Assembly: GCA_009927255.1 (NCBI GenBank)
Contig: RFNJ01000124.1
Location: 1-43,846 of the forward strand
DNA length: 43,846 nucleotides
Reading direction: 5' to 3'
DNA from: Pseudomonadota bacterium
GTDB taxonomy: Bacteria > Pseudomonadota > Alphaproteobacteria > UBA2136 > UBA6156
Part shown: positions 37,162 to 43,846 of the stretch, one piece after another
Layout of the letters: the number at the start of each line of letters is the position of its first letter
Position numbering within the stretch: position 1 is the stretch's first letter
Position numbers and translations under genes: made by a program
Notes under the pieces: model-generated
Seen by the model: only the letters and a program-made list of their open reading frames with translations
What the model was told of the DNA's origin: nothing
The model's database searches: none

Positions 37162-39417
37162 GTGATACGCCAGTATGAACTCATCGAAAAAGTCCGCGCC
37201 TACAACCCACGGGCCGATGTCGGGCTCATCAACCGCGCCTATGTTTATAGCATGAAGGCCCACGGCAACCAAAAGCGCGCCAGCGGCCAACCCTACCTCG
37301 TCCACCCCCTCGCCGTGGCAGGGATACTCGCCGAACTCAAAATGGACGACGCCACCATCGCCGTCGGCCTGCTGCACGACACCCTAGAAGATACGCTCAG
37401 CAGCTACGACGAACTCAAAAATCTGTTCGGGGTGGAGGTTGCGGACCTCACCGACGGGGTAACAAAACTCTCCAAAATCAGCTTCGAAGACAAAGCGGTC
37501 GAGCAAGCCGAAAACTTCCGCAAATTGCTCCTCGCCATGAGCAAAGATATCCGCGTGCTGCTGGTCAAGCTGGCGGATAGACTCCACAACATGCGCACCC
37601 TCGCCGCCTTCAGTAAGGAAGAAAAAAAGCGCCGAATTGCTAAAGAAACCCTCGATATCTATGCCCCACTCGCCGATAGAATCGGCCTCCACGTCATCAA
37701 GGCCGAACTCGAAGACTTGGCATTCAAGGTGCTGGAACCTGAAGAATACGCCCTCATCGAATCCCGCATGGCCGAATGGCGCGCCGAAGACCAACTGGTG
37801 CCCCGTGTCATCGCCGTGCTGCAAGAAGAACTGCAAAAGGCAGGGATAAAAGGCGAAGTCAGCGGCCGCGAAAAAGCCGTCTACTCGGTCTACCAAAAAA
37901 TGGTGCGCAAAAGTTTAGCGTTCGACCAACTCACCGACATCATCGCCTACCGCGTGGTCGTCGATAACAAACGCGATTGCTACGAAGTCTTAGGGTTAAT
38001 GCACGACAGGTTCAAAGCCATCCCCGGCCGCTTCAAAGATTACATCAGCGCCCCCAAACCAAACGGCTATCAAAGCCTACATACGAGTGTCATCGGCCCC
38101 TTTGGCAACCGAATGGAGGTACAAATCCGCACCAAAGAAATGCATGAAATAGCCGAAAACGGTGTCGCTGCGCACTGGGTTTATAAGCCACCCAAGGGCG
38201 AAAATGGCAAAACTATCACGCAAAATAATATTGAAACCAGCAAAGAAGGCAGTAAAGATTTAAAACACAGCCCCTACCGCTGGCTGCGCGGCCTGATAGA
38301 ACAGCTACAAGGTGTTGAAGACCCAGAAGAATTTTATGAAAACGCCAAACTGGAATTATTCACCGAAAACGTCTTCGCCTTCACCCCCAAAGGCGATGTC
38401 ATCCAGCTGCCCAAAGGCGCCACCCCGCTCGATTTTGCTTACTCAATCCACAGTAATTTAGGCAACCGCACCGTCTCCGCCAAAGTCAACGGCAGCGTGG
38501 TTCCTCTCCGCCGTATTCTCGAAAATGGTGATATGGTTGAGATAGTTACCGGTGCCCACCAGCATCCCAATCCCGGCTGGAAAGAGCTGGTGGTCAGCAG
38601 CCGCGCCCGCAGCGCCATCAACCGCTACCTGCGCCAGCAAGAGCAAGCCGAACTGGTGCGCCTCGGCCGCGAAATCCTCGAAAAAGCCGCAAGGCGCGAT
38701 GGCTGGAGCTGGGACATCAAAGACGTCCAACATAACCTTAAAAAACTTCCTGGAAATCAATTTGATACGATTGATGACGTCTTCGCCGCCCTCGGCCAAG
38801 GCCGCCTCTTTCCCCGCCAAATCCACGATATCCTCTACCCGCCAAAACCCACCATCACCAGCGAACCCAAGCTCCTCCCCCCCAAAAAATCCACCAAAGA
38901 CAAACTTCGCAACCAACAAACGACTGAACATGCACGCAGAGAAGACAACACCAACAAAGTCGCCATTGAAGGCGGCCTCGCCGGAATGGTGGTCAATTAT
39001 GCCAAATGTTGCAGCCCTTTACCGGGCGAAGACATCGTCGGCATCATCGCCACTGGCAAGGGCGTCAGCGTCCACATGCGCACCTGCCGCAACTTAGAAC
39101 AATTTGCCGACCAACCCGACCGCTGGCTGCCGGTCAGCTGGAGCAAAGCCGCCGAAAATGGCGACTTGCGCCACTTCGTCTGCCGCCTGCGTTTCCATGT
39201 AAGGAATGACACCGGCGCACTCGCCAGCATCACCAACGTCATTGCCAACAGTAATGCCCAAATCATTGAAATTGCAACAGAAAACCGCAATGCCGATAGC
39301 ATGACCATCCGCTGCGAAATGGAAATCACCAACAAAAACCACCTGAATCGCTTGATCCAACAGCTCTCGGGCCTTAAGGTCATGCTCAGCGTGGAAAAAA
39401 TTTACGGCTGGAATTAG
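37162..39417 (+). CDS. rsh: Bifunctional (p)ppGpp synthetase/hydrolase Rsh
   Basis: 751 residues from a GTG at 37162, chosen because the family begins at (M)IRQYELIEKVRAYNP. The hydrolase HD motif (GLLHDTLEDT), the synthetase region (VVVDNKRDCYEVLGLMHDRF, KPNGYQSLHTSV), the TGS domain (VIQLPKGATPLDFAYSIHSNLGN) and the C-terminal ACT domain (LRFHVRNDTGALASITNVIA) are present. It makes and destroys (p)ppGpp in response to starvation. It begins a plus-strand run with DUF2062, acpS and rnfH. Confidence 0.96.
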   Translation: MIRQYELIEKVRAYNPRADVGLINRAYVYSMKAHGNQKRASGQPYLVHPLAVAGILAELKMDDATIAVGLLHDTLEDTLSSYDELKNLFGVEVADLTDGVTKLSKISFEDKAVEQAENFRKLLLAMSKDIRVLLVKLADRLHNMRTLAAFSKEEKKRRIAKETLDIYAPLADRIGLHVIKAELEDLAFKVLEPEEYALIESRMAEWRAEDQLVPRVIAVLQEELQKAGIKGEVSGREKAVYSVYQKMVRKSLAFDQLTDIIAYRVVVDNKRDCYEVLGLMHDRFKAIPGRFKDYISAPKPNGYQSLHTSVIGPFGNRMEVQIRTKEMHEIAENGVAAHWVYKPPKGENGKTITQNNIETSKEGSKDLKHSPYRWLRGLIEQLQGVEDPEEFYENAKLELFTENVFAFTPKGDVIQLPKGATPLDFAYSIHSNLGNRTVSAKVNGSVVPLRRILENGDMVEIVTGAHQHPNPGWKELVVSSRARSAINRYLRQQEQAELVRLGREILEKAARRDGWSWDIKDVQHNLKKLPGNQFDTIDDVFAALGQGRLFPRQIHDILYPPKPTITSEPKLLPPKKSTKDKLRNQQTTEHARREDNTNKVAIEGGLAGMVVNYAKCCSPLPGEDIVGIIATGKGVSVHMRTCRNLEQFADQPDRWLPVSWSKAAENGDLRHFVCRLRFHVRNDTGALASITNVIANSNAQIIEIATENRNADSMTIRCEMEITNKNHLNRLIQQLSGLKVMLSVEKIYGWN

Positions 39418-39422
39418 GGAGA

Positions 39423-39911
39423 ATGGTGCGGGTGAATTTAAAAAATTTCTGGCAAAAAACCCGCGAAAAGTTAAAGGACGAAGCACGTCACCCTCATAAG
39501 GTCGCACTTGGCGCTGCGGTAGGAGTGGGAGTTAGCTTCATTCCACTACCAGGTATGGGCGCTATTATGGCATTAGCAGTAGCATGGTTGGTACGCGGCA
39601 GTATTCCTGCAGCCTTGGTGTCACAAGTAATTGGAAATCCATGGACATTCCCTTTCATTTGGGCTGCCAGTTTAGCAGTAGGTAAAATTGTTTTGCCCGT
39701 ACAAGAAGGGGTTAACCTAGTTGCCTTAATGAATAATCTAACATGGCAGTTTTTTATCGATAATCGCCAAGATTTATTAATGAATATATTAGTCCCCATG
39801 GGTCTTGGCGGTCTTATTTTGGGCTTTATTTTTGCTCTACTTACCTATGCAGTTGTATTGTGGGAACTTCGCCGCTGGCTGATTAAACACGGGCAGGAGG
39901 CCCAAGGCTAA
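39423..39911 (+). CDS. DUF2062 membrane protein
   Basis: 162 residues with three or four membrane segments (ALGAAVGVGVSFIPLPGMGAI, TFPFIWAASLAVGKIV, LVPMGLGGLILGFIFALL). DUF2062 proteins often sit beside rsh in alphaproteobacteria; function is unknown. The start is 5 bases after rsh with GGGAG before ATG, and the last base is shared with acpS. Codons are more AT-rich than in rsh. Confidence 0.85.
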   Translation: MVRVNLKNFWQKTREKLKDEARHPHKVALGAAVGVGVSFIPLPGMGAIMALAVAWLVRGSIPAALVSQVIGNPWTFPFIWAASLAVGKIVLPVQEGVNLVALMNNLTWQFFIDNRQDLLMNILVPMGLGGLILGFIFALLTYAVVLWELRRWLIKHGQEAQG

Positions 39912-40261
39912 TGCTCGGCATTGGCACCGATATCTGCGCCATCACGCGGATAGAAGCACTCTTGCAAAAAGACGCTCCCCGCCTGCTTGCCCGTATCCTA
40001 ACGCCGCAAGAACGCACCGAGCGCGAGTGGGATGCCCCCAGCCTCGCTCGTCGCTGGGCCGCAAAGGAAGCCGTGGCGAAAGCCTTCGGCCAAGGCATCG
40101 GCGCTCAAGTCGGATTTCAAGAAATCGAAGTGCAACACACTCCCCATGGCGCCCCCACAGTGCACATGCACGGCACCATGGCCGGCGCAGTGGTACATTT
40201 AAGTGTCAGCGACGACGCTGGCACCGCCATCGCCTTCGCAATCATCGAAAAATTAGCATGA
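39911..40261 (+). CDS. acpS: Holo-[acyl-carrier-protein] synthase
   Basis: 116 residues. Conserved motifs are GTDICAITRIE near the start and RRWAAKEAVAKAFGQGIG, which bind CoA and Mg2+. The enzyme transfers 4'-phosphopantetheine to acyl carrier protein, needed for fatty-acid synthesis. It overlaps the DUF2062 gene by one base and rnfH by four (ATGA). The usual lepB-rnc-era genes after acpS are missing here. Confidence 0.95.
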   Translation: MLGIGTDICAITRIEALLQKDAPRLLARILTPQERTEREWDAPSLARRWAAKEAVAKAFGQGIGAQVGFQEIEVQHTPHGAPTVHMHGTMAGAVVHLSVSDDAGTAIAFAIIEKLA

Positions 40262-40539
40262 ACACTCCCAAACAAACCAACCGCCTCTCCGTGCAAGTCG
40301 TCGCCGTCGCAGGCGGCATCCAATTCATTAAGCCAATGCTAGTGCCCCGCAGCCAAACAGTGGGCTGGTGCGCCAACGCCAGCGGCGTCTACAGCCTCCA
40401 CCCCCAGCTCCAAGGCGCCAAGCTCGGTATCTGGGGCAAACTCACCAAACCCAACACGGTGGTAGAAGAAGGCGACAGAATCGAAATCTACACCCCCGCC
40501 ACCAGCAAACAAAAATCCAAAAAAATGAGTGAAAAGTGA
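40258..40539 (+). CDS. rnfH: RnfH-family ubiquitin-like protein
   Basis: 93 residues. The beta-grasp pattern of RnfH/UPF0125 is visible: VQVVAVAGGIQFIKPMLVPRSQTVGW, SLHPQLQGAKLGIWGKLTKPNTVVEEGDRIEIYTP. Its role is unclear; in some bacteria it is linked to the Rnf complex or to ratA. The start overlaps acpS (ATGA). It ends the plus-strand run and converges with nusA. Confidence 0.85.
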   Translation: MNTPKQTNRLSVQVVAVAGGIQFIKPMLVPRSQTVGWCANASGVYSLHPQLQGAKLGIWGKLTKPNTVVEEGDRIEIYTPATSKQKSKKMSEK

Positions 40540-40580
40540 GTAAGTAGTTATAAAGTATAGCATATAATAGATTAGTTAGT

Positions 40581-40625
40581 AGCTACTCCGGTAAAGGATC
40601 ATTAATAAGCCTAGCCGGAGTAGCT
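40581..40625. terminator. Hairpin between convergent rnfH and nusA
   Basis: AGCTACTCCGG and CCGGAGTAGCT form an 11-base perfect stem around a 23-base loop, midway between convergent genes. No long T-run; likely a shared terminator or RNA end structure. Confidence 0.6.
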
Positions 40626-40650
40626 GCGTGAAAAATTATCCCAAAGTATT

Positions 40651-42312
40651 TTAAGCTACAGGTTGGGTAGATGCGGTTACAGGCTTAGCTTCCACTTTTT
40701 CCTCTTCCTCGTCGTCTTCCTCTTCGGCGAACCAGTGTTGGCGGGCGGCCATGATGAGCTTTTGGGCTTGCTTTTCGTTCAGCAGGCCTTGGGGAAGTAG
40801 TTCTTGCAGTTCGTCGGTGGCCAAGTCGCCCAGGTCATCGAGCGTTTTGATGCCTTTTTCGCCGAGTGCCAAAATCAGGTCGGCGGTCATGCCGGGCATT
40901 TTTTTCAGTTCTTCGGTGACGCCGAGTTTGGCGAGTTTTTCGGCGGCGGCGTTAATGGCGTTTTGGGCGCGGGTTTGGATTTCAGTCGCAATGCCCAAAT
41001 CCAGCCCTTCAATGCCGGCGATTTCTTCGGGGGTGACTTTCAGCAAATCATCCACGCTGCGGAAGCCTTCGGCGATGAGCAGGCGGGCCAGAACTTCATC
41101 CACATCCAAGTTCTGCATCAGGTTGGCGGAGAGCACGTTATATTCGTTGGTGCGGCGCTCGGATTCTTCGGCGTCGGTCATCACGTCGATATCCCAGCCA
41201 GTGAGGATGCTGGCCAGGCGGACGTTTTGGCCACGGCGGCCGATGGCGAGGCTGAGGTTATCTTGCGGCACCACCACTTCGATGCGGTTGTCGTCTTCAT
41301 CCAGCACCACTTTGCTGACTTGGGCGGGCTGCATGGCGCGCACCAGGAATTCGGCGGCGTTGGCGCTCCATTCGATGATATCGACACGCTCGCCTTGCAG
41401 TTCTTGCGTAACCGCTTGGACGCGGACGCCGCGGATACCGACGCAGGCGCCGACGGGGTCGAGGTTTCTATCATAGCTCTTCACCGCGATTTTGGCGCGG
41501 AAGCCGGGGTCGCGGGCGGCGCCCATCACTTCAATTGTGCCGTTGGCAATTTCGGGCACTTGCTCTTTGAACAATTCCACCAAGAACTGTGGGTGGGTGC
41601 GGCTAAGGAAGATTTGCGGGCCGCGGGCTTGGGGGTTTACTTTATAGATATAGGCGCGCACGCGGTCGTTCTGTTTGAACATTTCGCGCTGGATGATTTC
41701 GTCCTTTGGCAGCCAGGCTTCGGCGCGGCCGAGGTCCACCAGTGCGCCATTGAAATCGGCGCGTTTGACGATGCCGCTAACGATGGTGCCGACGGCGTCT
41801 TTGAACACTTCCAGCTCTTTGCTGCGTTCAACGTCCTTCACCTTTTGGAAGATGACTTGTTTGGCGGCTTGGGCGGCGACGCGGCCATCGAAGTAGCTGA
41901 GTGGCAGGTCTTGCATCAGGTATTCGCCGATTTGGATGGCGGGGTTGTTTTTTTTGGCTTCGGCCAGCAGGATTTGGCTGGGGTTGCTTTTCAGCGGGTA
42001 GCCGCGTTTATCGGACGCCGGGCGCAGTTCCGGCTCGCGGCCTTCGCGGGCGGCGGCGCGGGCTTCTTCCGGGCTGGTGGGTTCCATCACCATTTGCACC
42101 ACTTTGATGAGGCGCTTGATGGTGACGTCGCCGGTGACCCTATCAATGTGGCCTTGCACCAGCAAATCGAGAGGTTGCAGGCCGAGTTCGCCCGCCAGCT
42201 TTTTGCGGGCGGCTTGCTGGATGGCTTGTTCCATCACTTGAATCACTTGCTCTTTTTCAATGTCTTTTTCGCGGGCGACCATTTCGGCGATTTGTAGGTA
42301 TTCTAGGGCCAT
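40651..42312 (-). CDS. nusA: Transcription termination/antitermination factor NusA
   Basis: 553 residues. The N-terminal RNA-polymerase domain, S1 domain (VGTIVSGIVKRADFNGALVDLG), KH domains (GVRVQAVTQELQGERVDIIEW, LAIGRRGQNVRLASILTGWDI) and two acidic repeats at the end (EEIAGIEGLDLGIATEIQ, LKKMPGMTADLILALGEKGIKTLDDLGDLATDEL) are in the expected order. A poly-acidic tail (EEEDDEEEEK) closes the protein. It follows rimP by 13 bases; ylxR and infB, which usually follow nusA, are absent. Confidence 0.96.
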   Translation of the reverse strand: MALEYLQIAEMVAREKDIEKEQVIQVMEQAIQQAARKKLAGELGLQPLDLLVQGHIDRVTGDVTIKRLIKVVQMVMEPTSPEEARAAAREGREPELRPASDKRGYPLKSNPSQILLAEAKKNNPAIQIGEYLMQDLPLSYFDGRVAAQAAKQVIFQKVKDVERSKELEVFKDAVGTIVSGIVKRADFNGALVDLGRAEAWLPKDEIIQREMFKQNDRVRAYIYKVNPQARGPQIFLSRTHPQFLVELFKEQVPEIANGTIEVMGAARDPGFRAKIAVKSYDRNLDPVGACVGIRGVRVQAVTQELQGERVDIIEWSANAAEFLVRAMQPAQVSKVVLDEDDNRIEVVVPQDNLSLAIGRRGQNVRLASILTGWDIDVMTDAEESERRTNEYNVLSANLMQNLDVDEVLARLLIAEGFRSVDDLLKVTPEEIAGIEGLDLGIATEIQTRAQNAINAAAEKLAKLGVTEELKKMPGMTADLILALGEKGIKTLDDLGDLATDELQELLPQGLLNEKQAQKLIMAARQHWFAEEEDDEEEEKVEAKPVTASTQPVA

Positions 42313-42325
42313 GGGGCTATCCTTT

Positions 42326-42868
42326 CTACTGTTTTAGATTTTGCTTGAGATTGGCGTTTTTGATGAGCTGATTCAGTTCATCTTCGGTGGGGTTAAGTTC
42401 GGCATTGCGCACCATTTTGAAGGGGAAGGTGATGGTGGCGGTGCCGCTGTTGATGGCCAGCGAAATTGCCTCGTCTTTAACTTCAGTAATGAACCCCGTC
42501 GCGGCGCCCAGCGGCGTTTTAAGGGCTGGAAACTGCTGCGGGCCGTGGAATTGGAAGCGCGCGTGGCGGCCAACAAAGCGCAGGCAATCGGCGGCGCTGG
42601 TGAGGGGGCGTTCGGCGCCGGGGCTGCCAACTTCCAGCGTGTAGCGGCTTTTGATGAGGTCGGCGACGTCCATTTGCGCGGAAAGGGTGCGGCTGGCTTG
42701 GGTGCAGTCTTCCAAACTGGCGGCGGTGCCGTTGGGGTTTTCGGCAAACACTTGCAGGGTGAGGCGGCCATTGACGCCCGAGAGCCGCGCCTGCACCAGC
42801 ACCAAGCCATGCGCCGCCAGCGCCTGGGCGGCGAGGGTGCTGACTTGTTGCTCGAGGGGGCTGGTCAT
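42326..42868 (-). CDS. rimP: Ribosome maturation factor RimP
   Basis: 180 residues. The motifs GLVLVQARLSG, LTLQVFAENPNG, LEVGSPGAERPL (the conserved SPGxxRPL) and the C-terminal KMVRNAELNPTEDE fit RimP, which helps assemble the 30S subunit. It forms the standard rimP-nusA pair. A terminator of the preceding gene lies 41 bases upstream. Confidence 0.94.
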   Translation of the reverse strand: MTSPLEQQVSTLAAQALAAHGLVLVQARLSGVNGRLTLQVFAENPNGTAASLEDCTQASRTLSAQMDVADLIKSRYTLEVGSPGAERPLTSAADCLRFVGRHARFQFHGPQQFPALKTPLGAATGFITEVKDEAISLAINSGTATITFPFKMVRNAELNPTEDELNQLIKNANLKQNLKQ

Positions 42869-42909
42869 GCCGTTTGGTTCCCTTGGTTCACTTTTTGGCC
42901 CCTGCTAAC

Positions 42910-42931
42910 AAAAACGTGGCCCTTGGCCACG
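42910..42931 (-). terminator. Rho-independent terminator after trmB
   Basis: On the minus strand CGTGGCC-AAG-GGCCACG is followed by TTTTTG. It separates trmB from rimP-nusA. Outer arms CCTGCT/AGCAGG extend the structure. Confidence 0.8.
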
Positions 42932-43008
42932 CTGTTCAATTTTCAGCAGGGAGGCTTGATGGATTGGTATCAAGCGTTGGGCGCAATGTAGCGGGTTGGG
43001 GGGGAATG

Positions 43009-43725
43009 TCAACCCAATTTTAAACTGTTGATAAACCAAGGGAGGCGGCCAACTTTGGCGGCTTTTTGTTGGTATTTGGTGGGTATCCACCAGGTTGGTG
43101 GAGTAGCTAAATGGTGCGGGCCGAGGGTTTGCTGGTGGTTGATGGGTGATTGGGCGTTGGCTTTTACCTTGCACGCGGCGGCAGCCAGCGCGGTTTGCGG
43201 GAAGGCAAAGTGTGGCGCGTTTTGCAGCAGAGCAATGGTGTGGAAGGCATAGTCGGGCCAATCCGTTACCAACCAAAACTCCCCTTGCGGGCGCAGGGCT
43301 TGGGCGATGAGCTGAAGCAATTCCGGCTGGAGCAGGCGGCGCTTGTGGTGCTTGGATTTGGGCCAGGGGTCGGGGAACAACATAAGGATGCGGGCGGCGC
43401 TGGCGGGGGGGATGGTTTGCAGGAGTTCGCGCGCGTCTTGGTTGCAGATTTTCAGGTTGGGTTGGGGGTGTTTTTGGAGCTGTTGATGGACGACTTCGAG
43501 GCCGTTCAGGTAAATTTCGCAGCCTAAAAAGCTGGCTTTGGGGTTATTTTGGGCACGATTGAGTATCGCCATGCCGTTGCCGATGCCGAGTTCGATTTCG
43601 AGTTCATTTGTTTGGGCCAGCCAGTTGGCAGTGGGGGCGTGGGATTGGAGGGATTGTTTGAGGGCGGCTTGCTCGCTGGGCTTCATGCGGCTGGCGAGGC
43701 GGCCGGTGGTGGGGAGGGGCTTCAT
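43009..43725 (-). CDS. trmB: tRNA (guanine46-N7)-methyltransferase TrmB
   Basis: 238 residues. The SAM-binding motif LEIELGIGNGMAILN and the TrmB signature LMLFPDPWPKSKHHKRRLLQPELL are intact, and the C-terminal region (LPWFINSLKLG) is in place. It methylates G46 of tRNA. Together with rimP-nusA it follows a gene order seen in alphaproteobacteria; a terminator separates them. Confidence 0.94.
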   Translation of the reverse strand: MKPLPTTGRLASRMKPSEQAALKQSLQSHAPTANWLAQTNELEIELGIGNGMAILNRAQNNPKASFLGCEIYLNGLEVVHQQLQKHPQPNLKICNQDARELLQTIPPASAARILMLFPDPWPKSKHHKRRLLQPELLQLIAQALRPQGEFWLVTDWPDYAFHTIALLQNAPHFAFPQTALAAAACKVKANAQSPINHQQTLGPHHLATPPTWWIPTKYQQKAAKVGRLPWFINSLKLG

Positions 43726-43786
43726 GGCTTTGATTTAGCGGAGAGTGGGGGATGGGGCAAGGTGGAGGGTTGTTTTATTTTGAGTT

Positions 43787-43846
43787 TTAATGTATGCGGG
43801 TTGTGACGACATCGCGGTTGGTCACCGCTTGCCTTTTGGAGATGCC
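43787..43846 (-). CDS. Possible C-terminal end of a truncated gene at the window edge
   Basis: An open minus-strand frame runs in from the edge and ends in GISKRQAVTNRDVVTTRIH with a TAA stop, 61 bases before trmB. Only 19 codons are visible, so it may be chance. I do not recognise the tail. Confidence 0.3.
   Translation of the reverse strand, partial: GISKRQAVTNRDVVTTRIH

Noticed and set aside
40804..42297. A long open plus-strand frame opposite nusA
   Set aside because: Phe/Gly/His-rich antisense shadow without motifs; nusA domains are intact.
43787..43846. A SAM riboswitch near the right edge, suggested by GCGGT/ACCGC next to trmB
   Set aside because: Only a 5-base stem is visible with no riboswitch core; the same bases form an open frame end.

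Overview
The window reads as chromosomal DNA of an alphaproteobacterium-like organism. Support comes from a cytochrome bc1 operon (petABC), flagellar gene blocks (including a FliX-like protein and a FlgJ rod-binding protein without a muramidase domain), an rsh-DUF2062-acpS block, a trmB-rimP-nusA block and dense ATGA-type gene overlaps. Three features are atypical for well-known alphaproteobacteria: a FliW-CsrA pair behind flgKL, a CcsA/ResC-type (System II) cytochrome c maturation protein, and CIRCE-like operators on an hsp20 gene. No rRNA, tRNA or CRISPR array was seen, and no lineage name is proposed.

Layout. 1-2.8 kb: a DUF3833-type lipoprotein and a chalcone-isomerase-like protein, a single-chain HdrB/CCG protein and a small lipoprotein, with palindromic repeats between them. 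2.9-9.5 kb (plus strand): ferredoxin-NADP reductase, a pilin-topology membrane protein, pth, a nucleoside deoxyribosyltransferase-like protein, ychF, a P-loop kinase, two RNA methyltransferases and a Tat-exported MsrB. 9.5-13.1 kb: repeats, a Nudix hydrolase and petABC (minus strand). 13.4-26.1 kb: flagellar genes in several units: flgK-flgL-csrA-fliW, flgI-flgJ-flgN, flgB-flgC-fliE, fliQ-fliR-fliX-flhB and flgF-flgG-(small protein)-flgA-flgH. 26.3-31.8 kb: three GGDEF-family proteins (two degenerate, one canonical) around ccsA-bamD. 31.9-35.7 kb: hsp20, a possible 42-residue protein and uvrA. 35.7-36.9 kb: three small genes in repeated promoter-terminator frames. 37.2-40.5 kb: rsh, DUF2062, acpS, rnfH. 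40.7-43.8 kb: nusA, rimP, trmB and a possible truncated frame at the edge.

How the genes work together. Rod, hook-filament junction, P- and L-ring and export-gate genes sit beside FlgN, FliW/CsrA and c-di-GMP-type proteins, so assembly, post-transcriptional control and second-messenger input to motility are grouped. Sigma-54-type -24/-12 motifs precede flgI, flgB, flgK and flgF. In flgI, flgK and flgF the -12 GC is exactly 12 bases from the ATG, which predicts nearly leaderless transcripts. petABC needs covalent haem attachment to cytochrome c1, for which CcsA is the visible candidate.

Least explained parts: (1) the three-unit cassette array at 35.7-36.9 kb, where an unrelated membrane protein occupies the same promoter-terminator frame as two MSTFYL paralogues; (2) five copies of a branched palindromic repeat whose inner stem changes sequence but keeps pairing, three of them preceded by TTAGG-like tracts; (3) the -12/ATG geometry; (4) tandem CIRCE-like operators upstream of hsp20.
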